Positions 16,191-22,501 of a DNA stretch of 31,158 nucleotides are shown piece by piece; the stretch's first letter is position 1, and each line of letters begins with the position of its first letter. Location: positions 1 to 31,158 of IMG/VR virus record IMGVR_UViG_3300022200_001980; one strand, written 5' to 3'. A program made the translations under genes and the position numbers. Origin of the DNA: a virus. The notes below the pieces were generated by a model. That model made no database searches, was not told the DNA's origin, and saw only the letters and a program-made list of their open reading frames with translations.

Positions 16191-17435
16191 CTACACGGCA
16201 AAATTGAAATTCACACTTGCGACAGGTTTTACAATCGGCATTTCATACGCGATGGGGTAGGTTGTTGCATCGTTCTGGTGATCCTTCCCGCTGCTCTTGT
16301 CCGGCTCCCCGTTCTTATAAACCTGTTGTTCTAAGCATTCCGCTACAGTAGGGCAAGCGTAGGAATTCACAAATAGCCGACCTTTCTCAAACGCCGCATT
16401 CGTTGCGATGATCCTATCCCTAACGGCTGGATTTTGTTTCTTAGCCCGGACAAAAAACCCGGCTTGTTCCAGTAGGGCTATATCCGAAATTGAAGCATCT
16501 ACAGATTTCCGGCTACCCCCGGACGCATCGGGATAGATGTAGATAGGATGGCCGTTAGATTGCCATTTTTCTTGAATTAGGGAAATCATTTCTCGGGTGT
16601 CATACATGTCCACTAATTCTTGCACGGCATGCCATGCTTCCCCCCGCTGGACGTAGACCGTTGCTGCCTGTTTGGTAACGTTGAAGTCGCACCCGATATA
16701 GAGTGGTTCCCGTTCCTTTATCCGCTCCCGGCTATCATGCCGCTCTCGATCATAAGAGGCATAAACCGTCCCGCTAGTGAGATTGACAAACTCCCCGTTT
16801 AGGTAGGCCTTCAACAGATTCGGCGGGTACGTCTCCCGCAGCACTTCGATATAGTTAGGCGGGAGGTGCTTAGAGTTGCTTTCCGTGGGGGCTTGGATCA
16901 GCTCATAAGATGGAGTCTTATTCTTCACCCATTGCTCATGTACAAACCTGAACCCCTCCGGAGTTGTTCCGACTGCTACGGTATTAATGCCCGCCTCTTT
17001 CTTTTGGCGGTTTCGTGCAATGACCTGTTGCCATGCTCTACGGGCCTTTTCCGTTGGGAGCGTATCCAACTCATCGACCGCAGAATCTGACACCTCATAC
17101 CCAACGATGCGGTCAGGATTGTCCAGCGTGCGGAAATAGAGAGTTTTTCCGTTCACTTCGATAGTATGGGCGGCTTTGTTCACCACATAGGAAACCCCCA
17201 TATTCCCTAGGGTTTCTTGGAAGCGCGGATAACCGATAGTGCGTACTAGGTCATATGTCGGGAGGTAATAGGCGAAGTCTCTCCCGTTACCGAACAGGCA
17301 GGAAAGCGTGCGAAGGATTAAAGCGTGCGTCTTGCCTGAACCAAAACCCCCAACGAATGCGGGGAATGGGGCTTTACTGTTGACTAGCTGAACCTGCGGA
17401 ATGCTTGCTCTCGCTCGCAAGCGAACGGCTGTCAT
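16191..17435 (-). CDS. terL: Terminase large subunit
   Basis: 414 residues. The ATPase half has Walker A GGFGSGKT (29-36), Walker B with acidic pair DE at 121-122 in the segment SAVDELD, and the coupling motif VAVGTTPEG (about 153-161). The nuclease half has the RNase H-like acidic set D250 in YIGCDFN, D303 in YPDASGG, and D385/D389 in KDHQNDATTYP. This is a complete packaging motor with headful or cos-cutting nuclease. Length is typical. The ATG overlaps the stop of the small subunit. Packaging type (cos or pac) cannot be read from the sequence. Confidence 0.92.
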   Translation of the reverse strand: MTAVRLRARASIPQVQLVNSKAPFPAFVGGFGSGKTHALILRTLSCLFGNGRDFAYYLPTYDLVRTIGYPRFQETLGNMGVSYVVNKAAHTIEVNGKTLYFRTLDNPDRIVGYEVSDSAVDELDTLPTEKARRAWQQVIARNRQKKEAGINTVAVGTTPEGFRFVHEQWVKNKTPSYELIQAPTESNSKHLPPNYIEVLRETYPPNLLKAYLNGEFVNLTSGTVYASYDRERHDSRERIKEREPLYIGCDFNVTKQAATVYVQRGEAWHAVQELVDMYDTREMISLIQEKWQSNGHPIYIYPDASGGSRKSVDASISDIALLEQAGFFVRAKKQNPAVRDRIIATNAAFEKGRLFVNSYACPTVAECLEQQVYKNGEPDKSSGKDHQNDATTYPIAYEMPIVKPVASVNFNFAV

Positions 17436-17812
17436 TCCTGACTATCTTGCTCGGGTAATACTTCAAACCCGGAAACGTTGATGTTTGTCGTCGTTTCCTG
17501 CTTGTCCGACTGTCCGAGCTGATTGATCCCAAGCCAGCGCATCATTGTCACGTTGCGATCATCCAATGCGCTAGACCATTGCGCCCGGCGCAGGCTCATT
17601 TTTCCGTCTGAAGCATTATCCGCGTAGAACTGTTGAAAGCTCATGCCGTGAGATTCTTGGCATCTTGCGTCCAGCGTAGAGCGGGAAACGCGACAGACTC
17701 CGGCGATCTCTTCGGGCGTGCAATGGATTCGACACATCTCAGCGATCTGTTCCCAGTCGATGGGCTTTCTAGGTCTCCCCATTTTGCCGGGATTCTGAGC
17801 GGTTTCGTCCAT
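17432..17812 (-). CDS. terS: Terminase small subunit
   Basis: 126 residues from the ATG at 17812. A run of eight G ending six bases upstream is the only plausible ribosome binding site; a reading from TTG at 17827 would have to begin inside that G run. The N-terminal DNA-binding part contains GRPRKPIDWEQIAEMC, then CTPEEIAGVCRVSRSTLDARC, a clear helix-turn-helix (about residues 25-50). A helical oligomerisation segment follows (DGKMSLRRAQWSSALDD). It binds the packaging start site and recruits TerL. It is the first gene of the late operon. Confidence 0.82.
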   Translation of the reverse strand: MDETAQNPGKMGRPRKPIDWEQIAEMCRIHCTPEEIAGVCRVSRSTLDARCQESHGMSFQQFYADNASDGKMSLRRAQWSSALDDRNVTMMRWLGINQLGQSDKQETTTNINVSGFEVLPEQDSQE

Positions 17813-17952
17813 TTTTACCCCCCCCAAAGAAAGCGCGAGCGTATCGCCTTAAATCAAAGAAACAAAGAAAAACAACAACTTACAGAAAACGGCTCAATTT
17901 TTGGGCTTTGTTTTGCTTTCTGTCTTTCTCTATGTGTTTTCCTATACCTAAA

Positions 17953-17962
17953 CTCTATAGAG
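17953..17962. promoter_or_regulatory. 10-bp palindrome near late start point
   Basis: CTCTATAGAG is a perfect palindrome. It sits a few bases downstream of the predicted -10 box of the late promoter, close to the expected transcription start, so it could be an operator. No regulator is identified. Confidence 0.4.
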
Positions 17963-17964
17963 AA

Positions 17965-17993
17965 AGGATAGATAACGATTAGTTTTTAGTCAA
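17965..17993 (-). promoter_or_regulatory. Predicted late promoter for terminase operon
   Basis: On the minus strand TTGACT, a 17-base spacer and TATCCT form a good sigma-70-type promoter reading toward TerS. Transcription would start near 17958, leaving a leader of about 145 bases. It stands back to back with the plus-strand promoter at 18043, which has the same -10 hexamer. Confidence 0.65.
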
Positions 17994-18007
17994 CTCGATT
18001 AGTTTTT
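17976..18007. repeat. 12-bp direct repeat around late -35 box
   Basis: CGATTAGTTTTT occurs at 17976-17987 and again at 17996-18007, 20 bases apart (about two helical turns), straddling the -35 box of the predicted late promoter. Same-face spacing is what cooperative regulator binding would need. Confidence 0.55.
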
Positions 18008-18042
18008 TCTGGGTTTTTTCGCTCTTATTTTGTTAGGTTCGC

Positions 18043-18071
18043 TTGACAAATATTCTGCCGCTTCCTATCCT
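18043..18071 (+). promoter_or_regulatory. Predicted promoter of plus-strand cassette
   Basis: TTGACA, a 17-base spacer and TATCCT give a strong sigma-70-type promoter reading right, 73 bases ahead of the first small membrane gene. The stretch 17828-18143 contains no gene; besides the two promoters and the repeats listed separately it has T-rich runs and a short GTCC/GGAC hairpin near 18079-18092. Confidence 0.65.
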
Positions 18072-18143
18072 TAAACCGTCCAAAACAGGACAAGAAAGCC
18101 GGACAGATGTTCGGGAATTATTACTAATTAAAAGGTGCATATC

Positions 18144-18239
18144 ATGGAAATTTTCACACTATCAATCGTCGTTTTGTTCGTCTCTTTTGCGTTTCTTGTT
18201 CGGTTCGCAATGACCGCAACGTTTCGCCTAGTCAAGTAA
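18144..18239 (+). CDS. Micro-membrane protein A
   Basis: 31 residues: MEIFTLSIVVLFVSFAFLVRF and a short basic tail ending in FRLVK. AAGGTG lies seven bases before the ATG. It is a single predicted membrane helix with a positive C-terminal end. The first five codons are nearly identical to those of the next gene (MEI, F or L, T), so the two look like paralogues. It is the first gene after the predicted promoter at 18043. Function is unknown; small phage membrane peptides can be superinfection or membrane-stress factors, but nothing here decides that. Confidence 0.6.
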   Translation: MEIFTLSIVVLFVSFAFLVRFAMTATFRLVK

Positions 18240-18249
18240 GGGGGACAAA

Positions 18250-18354
18250 ATGGAAATTTTGACAATCTGGGCGCTGTTTTTCGCCTTTCTCTTTCTCCCG
18301 TTCGCATTGCTTGGCGCTTTGTGCGATTTCATCGACTCAAAAATGGGGGGCTAA
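18250..18354 (+). CDS. Micro-membrane protein B
   Basis: 34 residues with AAGGGGGAC before the ATG. The pattern is MEILTIWALFFAFLFLPFAL, then LGALCDFIDSKMGG: one long hydrophobic helix and a short polar end with one cysteine. The start region matches the upstream small gene at both DNA (14 of the first 15 bases) and protein level, suggesting a duplication. It ends three bases before the next ATG, so it belongs to the same operon. Function unknown. Confidence 0.6.
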   Translation: MEILTIWALFFAFLFLPFALLGALCDFIDSKMGG

Positions 18355-18357
18355 ACA

Positions 18358-18759
18358 ATGGACAAGTTACTAATTGATGCGGTTTTTGAACAACTGGGCG
18401 CGGATGATCGCGACGAATTCCGGGATACTTTGCGCGACGTACTCCAAGGCGGCGCAGATGCTGGATTTCATGGGTTCATCTATTACACCGAGACGCGCGC
18501 TTTTTATCTCGAACATCGCGCCTTGATCCTTGAGCAACTGCGCGAAGACGCCGACAGCATGGGCGCAGAGTCCGTGATCTCTCTAGTCGCGTCATCCAAC
18601 TGCGCCGACGATTGCAGCGAGGACGAAATTGGGCGAGCGCTCTACGGGTCTTTAGACGAATCCGATGGTGCAAGGATCGTCTCCAATTGTCTCGCATGGT
18701 ACGCGCTGGAATCTGTTGCCTACTATGTGATCGAAGTATTGATGGAGGATGCAGCATGA
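18358..18759 (+). CDS. Acidic phage protein, DUF7222-like
   Basis: 133 residues, acidic, all-helical by appearance: FEQLGADDRDEFRDTLRDVLQGGADAGFHGF, then IYYTETRAFYLEHRALI, and C-terminal LAWYALESVAYYVIEVL. The GGADxGFxGFxYYTET pattern recalls an uncharacterised phage family that I remember as DUF7222. Two cysteines occur in SNCADDCSEDE. It starts three bases after micro-membrane protein B and ends in an ATGA overlap with the next gene. Acidic small early proteins in such cassettes may mimic DNA or block host proteins; that is speculation. Confidence 0.72.
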   Translation: MDKLLIDAVFEQLGADDRDEFRDTLRDVLQGGADAGFHGFIYYTETRAFYLEHRALILEQLREDADSMGAESVISLVASSNCADDCSEDEIGRALYGSLDESDGARIVSNCLAWYALESVAYYVIEVLMEDAA

Positions 18760-19022
18760 AAACTAGCGCAGAAATACGCGAAGAATTTGTAAAAAATCCT
18801 TTTGCATGGCCCGGTGGTTATCCAATCTTCGCAGTCACCGATGATGGTGGCGCGATTTGCAGACATTGCGCGAAAACCGAAGCCGAGAGTATTGATTCAG
18901 CCTATCCCGGTAATGGCTGGCACTTGATCGGCCTGCAAATCAATTGGGAGGATTGCGACCTTATTTGCGATCATTGCGGAAAAAACATCGAATCAGCTTA
19001 TTGCGAGGAGGATGCAGCATGA
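18756..19022 (+). CDS. Small zinc-ribbon-like protein
   Basis: 88 residues; the ATG at 18756 overlaps the previous TGA and has GGAGGATGCAGC before it. Two CxxC pairs, ICRHCAKTE near residue 38 and LICDHCGKN near residue 70, are spaced like a zinc ribbon. Between them lie PGNGWHLIGLQINWED. The N-terminus VKNPFAWPGGYPIFAVTDDGGAIC is a pattern seen in many phage proteins of unknown role. Its C-terminus EEDAA repeats the EDAA end of the gene before. Function unknown, possibly nucleic-acid or protein contact. Confidence 0.72.
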   Translation: MKTSAEIREEFVKNPFAWPGGYPIFAVTDDGGAICRHCAKTEAESIDSAYPGNGWHLIGLQINWEDCDLICDHCGKNIESAYCEEDAA

Positions 19023-19567
19023 AAATCGCACTTAATTTCGGCGGATTCTATCAATCTTGGCATGATGAGATAGTCGAGCAATCTGTTGCCTACGCTTGCG
19101 GATTAGTTGATGAGGATACAGGCGAAGTCCGCAGCGATGAGCTTTTCGCTTCGATCAACTCATGGTGGCCTTACTTCGAGCAATATGCGGAAGCATGGGT
19201 GCATCAGTTCAACGGTGAAGTCGGAACCTCGCTGGAATTTGCCCGCATTGATTCGCCTAAAGAGTACAACTTCCGAACCGATGCCATCATGGTCGAGGCA
19301 AGCAATCGGGACATTCTGCGAATCTTCGCCTATGTTCGGGAAAACCTCTTAAAGTCGGAAGCGTTGGAGATTGTCCGCAGTATCACCGCCTCACGCGATG
19401 GCTTTATTGCGTTTTACAAGTATCACCAGCTCTTTCAGCGGGAAAACCTGAATCTGCTGGTGGAATGCCTATGCGATGCCATCATTGCGGCGCAGAATAG
19501 TAGCTATCCATGGATAGTCGAGGATTTCGAGGCGGAATATTGCCCGCAGTTGGAGGTCGCAGCATGA
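19019..19567 (+). CDS. Hypothetical phage protein
   Basis: 182 residues from the ATG at 19019, which overlaps the previous stop and has GAGGAGGATGCAGC upstream. It begins MKIALNFGGFYQSWHDEIVEQ and is aromatic-rich (INSWWPYFEQYAEAWVHQF). The middle IMVEASNRDILRIFAYVREN and C-terminal acidic helices look globular and soluble. I recall similar NFxGFYxSxHD starts in other phages, without known function. It shares the cassette junction sequence with its neighbours. Confidence 0.68.
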   Translation: MKIALNFGGFYQSWHDEIVEQSVAYACGLVDEDTGEVRSDELFASINSWWPYFEQYAEAWVHQFNGEVGTSLEFARIDSPKEYNFRTDAIMVEASNRDILRIFAYVRENLLKSEALEIVRSITASRDGFIAFYKYHQLFQRENLNLLVECLCDAIIAAQNSSYPWIVEDFEAEYCPQLEVAA

Positions 19568-19770
19568 TGACGCAAGAAGACGTTGCGATACATAACGCAC
19601 AAAACTGGAAAGCATACGCGCAAGAGCGCAAGACGAATTCCGCATTTTATGCCCGAGTTGAGTATTCGAAAACATATACGCAGGTTCGCCTTTCTAGCAT
19701 TTTGCGCCCATCGGTACAGATCCAGCATGCGCCAACATTGGAGCAGATGCAGGCACTAACAGAGCGATAA
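19564..19770 (+). CDS. Small hypothetical protein, last gene of cassette
   Basis: 68 residues. Two adjacent ATG codons (19564 and 19567) follow GGAGGTCGCAGC; the first overlaps the upstream TGA. The protein is polar with some aromatic residues (NAQNWKAYAQERKTNSAFYARVEYSK) and ends LEQMQALTER. No known motif. A strong terminator begins 13 bases after its stop, marking the end of the plus-strand cassette. Confidence 0.62.
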   Translation: MMTQEDVAIHNAQNWKAYAQERKTNSAFYARVEYSKTYTQVRLSSILRPSVQIQHAPTLEQMQALTER

Positions 19771-19782
19771 TTTTTGCACCTT

Positions 19783-19808
19783 GCCCGGATTCGTCCGGGC
19801 CTTTTTTT
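19783..19808 (+). terminator. Rho-independent terminator of plus-strand cassette
   Basis: GCCCGGA-TTCG-TCCGGGC is a perfect 7-bp stem with a TTCG loop, followed by C and seven T. This is a textbook terminator for rightward transcription and isolates the cassette from the convergent replication operon. Confidence 0.9.
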
Positions 19809-19998
19809 GTCCGCAACAAATACAACGGGAGACGATACAAAAACAGCGATTCAAACGGCCTGAGACAGGCATACAAGGCTCGAAACGTCCGGGCAATGCT
19901 ACTGCGCATCGGTAGACTTTGCGGGATTCTGGAGCGATTGGAGGCGTTTTAGAAACTTGCTCAAATTTTGGGCAGGTTCTGCCTATCTTTTGTGCAGA
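19809..19998. other. Intergenic stretch before iteron array
   Basis: I see no credible gene here. The region lies between convergent operons. It contains a small hairpin GGCAG-GTT-CTGCC near 19970-19983 followed by TATCTTTT, which could be a weak second terminator. Confidence 0.5.
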
Positions 19999-20146
19999 TC
20001 CCCGGTCTAGTGGTACGTCCCCGGTCTAGTGGCAACTTTTGCTCCCCGGTCTAGTGGGTGAGATCCCCGGTCTAGCGGAATGTTCTCAAAAGTTGCTCCC
20101 CGGTCTAGTGGCAAAAGTTCTCACTAATGCCTCCCCGGTCTAGTGG
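19999..20146. repeat. Iteron array, six 15-bp direct repeats (candidate origin)
   Basis: TCCCCGGTCTAGTGG occurs at 19999, 20018, 20043, 20064 (with C for T near the end), 20097 and 20132, all in the same orientation, with start intervals of 19, 25, 21, 33 and 35 bases. A diverged seventh copy (TCCCCGGTCTGGCGG) begins at 20319 inside the resolvase-like gene. Spacers are short and A+T-richer. Position between convergent operons, next to replication genes, argues for initiator binding at an origin rather than promoter control. Confidence 0.7.
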
Positions 20147-20149
20147 CAA

Positions 20150-20536
20150 TCAAATTGTTAAAGACTCCCGTACTAAAGCACAAAAGGCTTCGGGAGAGAT
20201 CTCCGCAGTCCATTCCAGATCATTGCTGATGTGGAATTCTGGGGTGATCGCATAAATCGGTATCACTACCCGCCAATACTTTCGATCAATCCTGTACCAA
20301 AGGCAGGGGAATTGGTGATCCCCGGTCTGGCGGCAAGTTTGCTCCCACCATTGTTTGATGAGGGGTGTTTTTGCCCTTTTGACTTCGACTGACCACCCGT
20401 TAAGGCCCAGAACGTCAGAGCCGCCATCTCTCCACTGGTCAAGGTTCCGGGTTGCTTCAAGTCCCAGCTCTTCACGAAGAATCCGGATGACTTCGCGCTC
20501 ACCAGCCTGTCCTTTTGTCCGGGAATTTATTGGCAT
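20150..20536 (-). CDS. PD-(D/E)XK nuclease, Holliday junction resolvase-like
   Basis: 128 residues, with GGAG ten bases before the ATG. The N-terminal SRTKGQAGEREVIRIL provides the conserved acidic helix, GGSDVLG gives D41, and WSVEVKRAK gives the E51-x-K53 pair: the PD-(D/E)XK nuclease core seen in phage resolvase-like proteins. The later WWEQTCRQT segment is also common in the family. It probably cuts branched DNA made in replication or packaging. It is the last gene of the leftward replication operon. A diverged copy of the iteron lies within it. Confidence 0.8.
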   Translation of the reverse strand: MPINSRTKGQAGEREVIRILREELGLEATRNLDQWRDGGSDVLGLNGWSVEVKRAKTPLIKQWWEQTCRQTGDHQFPCLWYRIDRKYWRVVIPIYAITPEFHISNDLEWTAEISPEAFCALVRESLTI

Positions 20537-20586
20537 CTGTCATTACTCCGTAATTGTATCAAATTTTGGGGGGAAAGTCAATGAAA

Positions 20587-20922
20587 TCAGTCTATTACTT
20601 CACTAAAATCATAGAAATTCTTGTCAACATAACCATACTTTTTGATTTGCTCTAACATTTCGATTTTGTAGTTTGTTACCTCTAGCAAGAATTCCTGAGT
20701 ATCGAATTTTTCTTCCCAAGTCTTCTTGCCGATAGAGTGAATGCCCTCTTTTCCGGTGTGGTGATCCAAGCATAACGGGATTGTGAGGTGGTCATCGGCC
20801 TTTTGCCCTAACCCCCGATATTTGACCCCAATCAAATGATGAATCTGTGGAGGTCTACCGCAGATACAGCAGCCTAGCTCTACAAGGGCATCAAAACGGC
20901 GTTTTAAGGCTTCATTTTTCAT
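20587..20922 (-). CDS. Ref-like HNH nuclease (RecA-dependent nuclease family)
   Basis: 111 residues. A Cys/His-rich core is present: GCCICG (C18, C19, C21), IHHL (H28, H29), DDHLTIPLCLDHHTG (H45, C51, H54, H55) and GIHSIG (H62). The order matches the Ref family of phage P1, an HNH-type nuclease that acts with RecA, and its small relatives in many phages. TWEEKFDTQEFLLE follows, as in the family. It likely works in recombination or DNA processing. The ATG overlaps the stop of a 35-residue gene. Confidence 0.78.
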   Translation of the reverse strand: MKNEALKRRFDALVELGCCICGRPPQIHHLIGVKYRGLGQKADDHLTIPLCLDHHTGKEGIHSIGKKTWEEKFDTQEFLLEVTNYKIEMLEQIKKYGYVDKNFYDFSEVID

Positions 20923-21026
20923 TGGGCGCTACCCTTATACCTATTTTGGTTTTTAACGCCTCTGAGGGCTGTTTCTGGGCGTTCTAGGGGTATTCTCAGG
21001 TGTGTTTGTATGCTTACCTTGCTCAT
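20919..21026 (-). CDS. Small basic protein
   Basis: 35 residues, from an ATG one base after the preceding stop, with GGAG seven bases upstream; its TGA overlaps the ATG of the Ref-like gene (ATGA). The peptide MSKVSIQTHLRIPLERPETA then LRGVKNQNRYKGSAQ is basic and polar. The perfect fit between neighbours and the good ribosome binding site are the main support. No family is recognised. Confidence 0.58.
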   Translation of the reverse strand: MSKVSIQTHLRIPLERPETALRGVKNQNRYKGSAQ

Positions 21027-21027
21027 G

Positions 21028-21360
21028 TCAGGCTCCATAGGACTTTTTCTCGGCCCTTTCATCGGCTTTTCGGGTTCTCCATGTCTCCCAAGCAAGTTTT
21101 GCGGCCTCTAGGTCGTATCTGGCCCGTTCTTCAATTTCCGTAGCGGCAGCAAGGCCCTTGAGAAGGGTCATGTACTCATCCTCCGAAAGGGCTTCTCGCT
21201 CTTGGGCGGCGGCAGTTGTGTATCCAAGGGTTTCAGCCTTCTTCATCAGGATGGCTAGTTTGGATTTGCGGAAGTGTTCCAAGTACACCCGCTCGGATTT
21301 TGCTTTTGCGAATTCGGCGGCAAGTTCTCGGATTCTGTGGATGAGTTGTTCAGCGGTCAT
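21028..21360 (-). CDS. Helical phage protein of unknown function
   Basis: 110 residues, ATGA-coupled to the upstream gene with GAGG before the start. Nearly all helix: LIHRIRELAAEFAKAKSER, then LAILMKKAETLGYTTAAAQE, and AWETWRTRKADERAEKKSYG at the C-terminus. The pattern AAAQERxA with a WRTRKA end is one I recognise from many phage replication regions. Its function is not known. It probably forms a coiled-coil dimer. It sits between helicase and recombination genes, suggesting an accessory role in DNA metabolism. Confidence 0.72.
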   Translation of the reverse strand: MTAEQLIHRIRELAAEFAKAKSERVYLEHFRKSKLAILMKKAETLGYTTAAAQEREALSEDEYMTLLKGLAAATEIEERARYDLEAAKLAWETWRTRKADERAEKKSYGA

Positions 21361-21542
21361 TTTTTCCTCTTTGGCTCCCAGTCACGTTCTGGGATGATCT
21401 GGGTTCCGGTGCGTTCTTTTCCGGCTACCAGTTTTCCGTTCTCATGGATGGATTCGACTTTGATTTCTCCGAAGACCTGTCTCATCTGGTCTACGATCTT
21501 TGCGAGTTCAGGCCAGCGGTTGCGGTTGGATTCTCTGCTCAA
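21357..21542 (-). CDS. Small hypothetical protein
   Basis: 61 residues from a TTG at 21542 that overlaps the helicase stop (TTGA), with AGGGG about nine bases upstream. The peptide SRESNRNRWPELAKIVDQMR, QVFGEIKVESIHENGKLVAG and a basic end (PERDWEPKRKK) reads like a genuine protein, and its stop overlaps the next ATG. No later ATG would give a convincing product. Function unknown. Confidence 0.55.
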   Translation of the reverse strand: MSRESNRNRWPELAKIVDQMRQVFGEIKVESIHENGKLVAGKERTGTQIIPERDWEPKRKK

Positions 21543-22501
21543 GCCACAGCCCCTAACATGCTCGGCATAGTCTTAGCTTCAGGAGGCGGGAATGGCATAG
21601 GGCCATAACCGTATTCCGGAATCCATTGCTGCGAGCCTTTGTCAAACCAAAAGCTGAATAACCCTTCCCATTCGCCGTGACGCTGTTTCGCAACTCGGAT
21701 GAAGCAATCAGGCTCTTGCGGGTCAAAGTCCACATTCGCGAGTGGGTTGGCTTCTTTCTGTCGAACCTTGAGTTCTTTGGCTTTGTTGCGAGCCACGATC
21801 AAGAGGTTGTCCGCTAGATCCACGATCCCGCCTGAGCCTTTGACGGAGTATTTGTCCGGGACAGCCTTCTCATCTGCGGCCTTGCGGACGTGATGGACAA
21901 GGTGGATGTGGATTTTGTGTTCCTTAGCCGCCCACGCCAAAGCGTCCACAAAACGGTTCTGTGGTTCGTTGTGTTCGGAATCCACGCCGCACTTCACGAG
22001 GGAGTCGATCATCACATGGTCTACCCCGAGTTCTTCTGCGGCCCAATGAATCATTGCGATAATCCGTTCAGGCTGGACAGAGCCAATCTGGTCGTAAATC
22101 CAGATCCGGTCGGTGGTGTAACGCATGACGTTACGCACGTCATCCCGTGAAGGGTTGGAGATTCCGCTGCCCTGACGCAGCATCTTCGCTACTGTGGCAG
22201 ATCCGGGCATTTCCATTGAAGCGATGAGGGTTTTCTTTCCCGCCGAAGCAAGCCATAGGGCAAGCTGGGTCTGAAGGGTGGATTTCCCTGAGCCGTTCTC
22301 AGCCGCAAGGATCGTCAACTCGCTAGGGCGGAAGCGGAACTTGTCGGCGGTCTTGCTCCACGGCATTTGGTCGCCAAATACAGCAGACCCTTTCTCCAAC
22401 CGCTCAATGGCATCCTCAACAAAATCGGAAGCGGGGCGGATGGATTGGCTTTCCTGTCTCGCCATGAAGCGGCGAAGGTCAATATCTTGGATGATGTTCA
22501 T
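21539..22501 (-). CDS. Replicative helicase, DnaB/RecA-fold ATPase
   Basis: 320 residues with GGAGGTAGCGAT before the ATG. Walker A is AENGSGKST (67-75) and Walker B ends at D166 in VDHVMIDSL. A TLIASMEMPG strand and LVHHVRKAAD (sensor histidines about 203-204) are typical of DnaB/KaiC-type ATPases in phages. There is no primase part; the protein begins nearly at the ATPase domain, and the zinc-finger part is a separate gene. It probably unwinds DNA at the fork, loaded by the Lin1244-like protein upstream, to which it is ATGA-coupled. Confidence 0.82.
   Translation of the reverse strand: MNIIQDIDLRRFMARQESQSIRPASDFVEDAIERLEKGSAVFGDQMPWSKTADKFRFRPSELTILAAENGSGKSTLQTQLALWLASAGKKTLIASMEMPGSATVAKMLRQGSGISNPSRDDVRNVMRYTTDRIWIYDQIGSVQPERIIAMIHWAAEELGVDHVMIDSLVKCGVDSEHNEPQNRFVDALAWAAKEHKIHIHLVHHVRKAADEKAVPDKYSVKGSGGIVDLADNLLIVARNKAKELKVRQKEANPLANVDFDPQEPDCFIRVAKQRHGEWEGLFSFWFDKGSQQWIPEYGYGPMPFPPPEAKTMPSMLGAVA

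Noticed and set aside
17812-17827. TTG start for the small terminase at 17827
   Set aside because: It would place eight G inside the coding region; these serve better as ribosome binding site for the ATG at 17812.
17953-17962. T7-like phage RNA polymerase promoter
   Set aside because: Only CTATAG resembles the core; the upstream recognition part is missing and no phage RNA polymerase gene is present.
19999-20146. CRISPR-like array
   Set aside because: Repeats are 15 bp and spacers only 4-20 bases of irregular length, with no cas genes.
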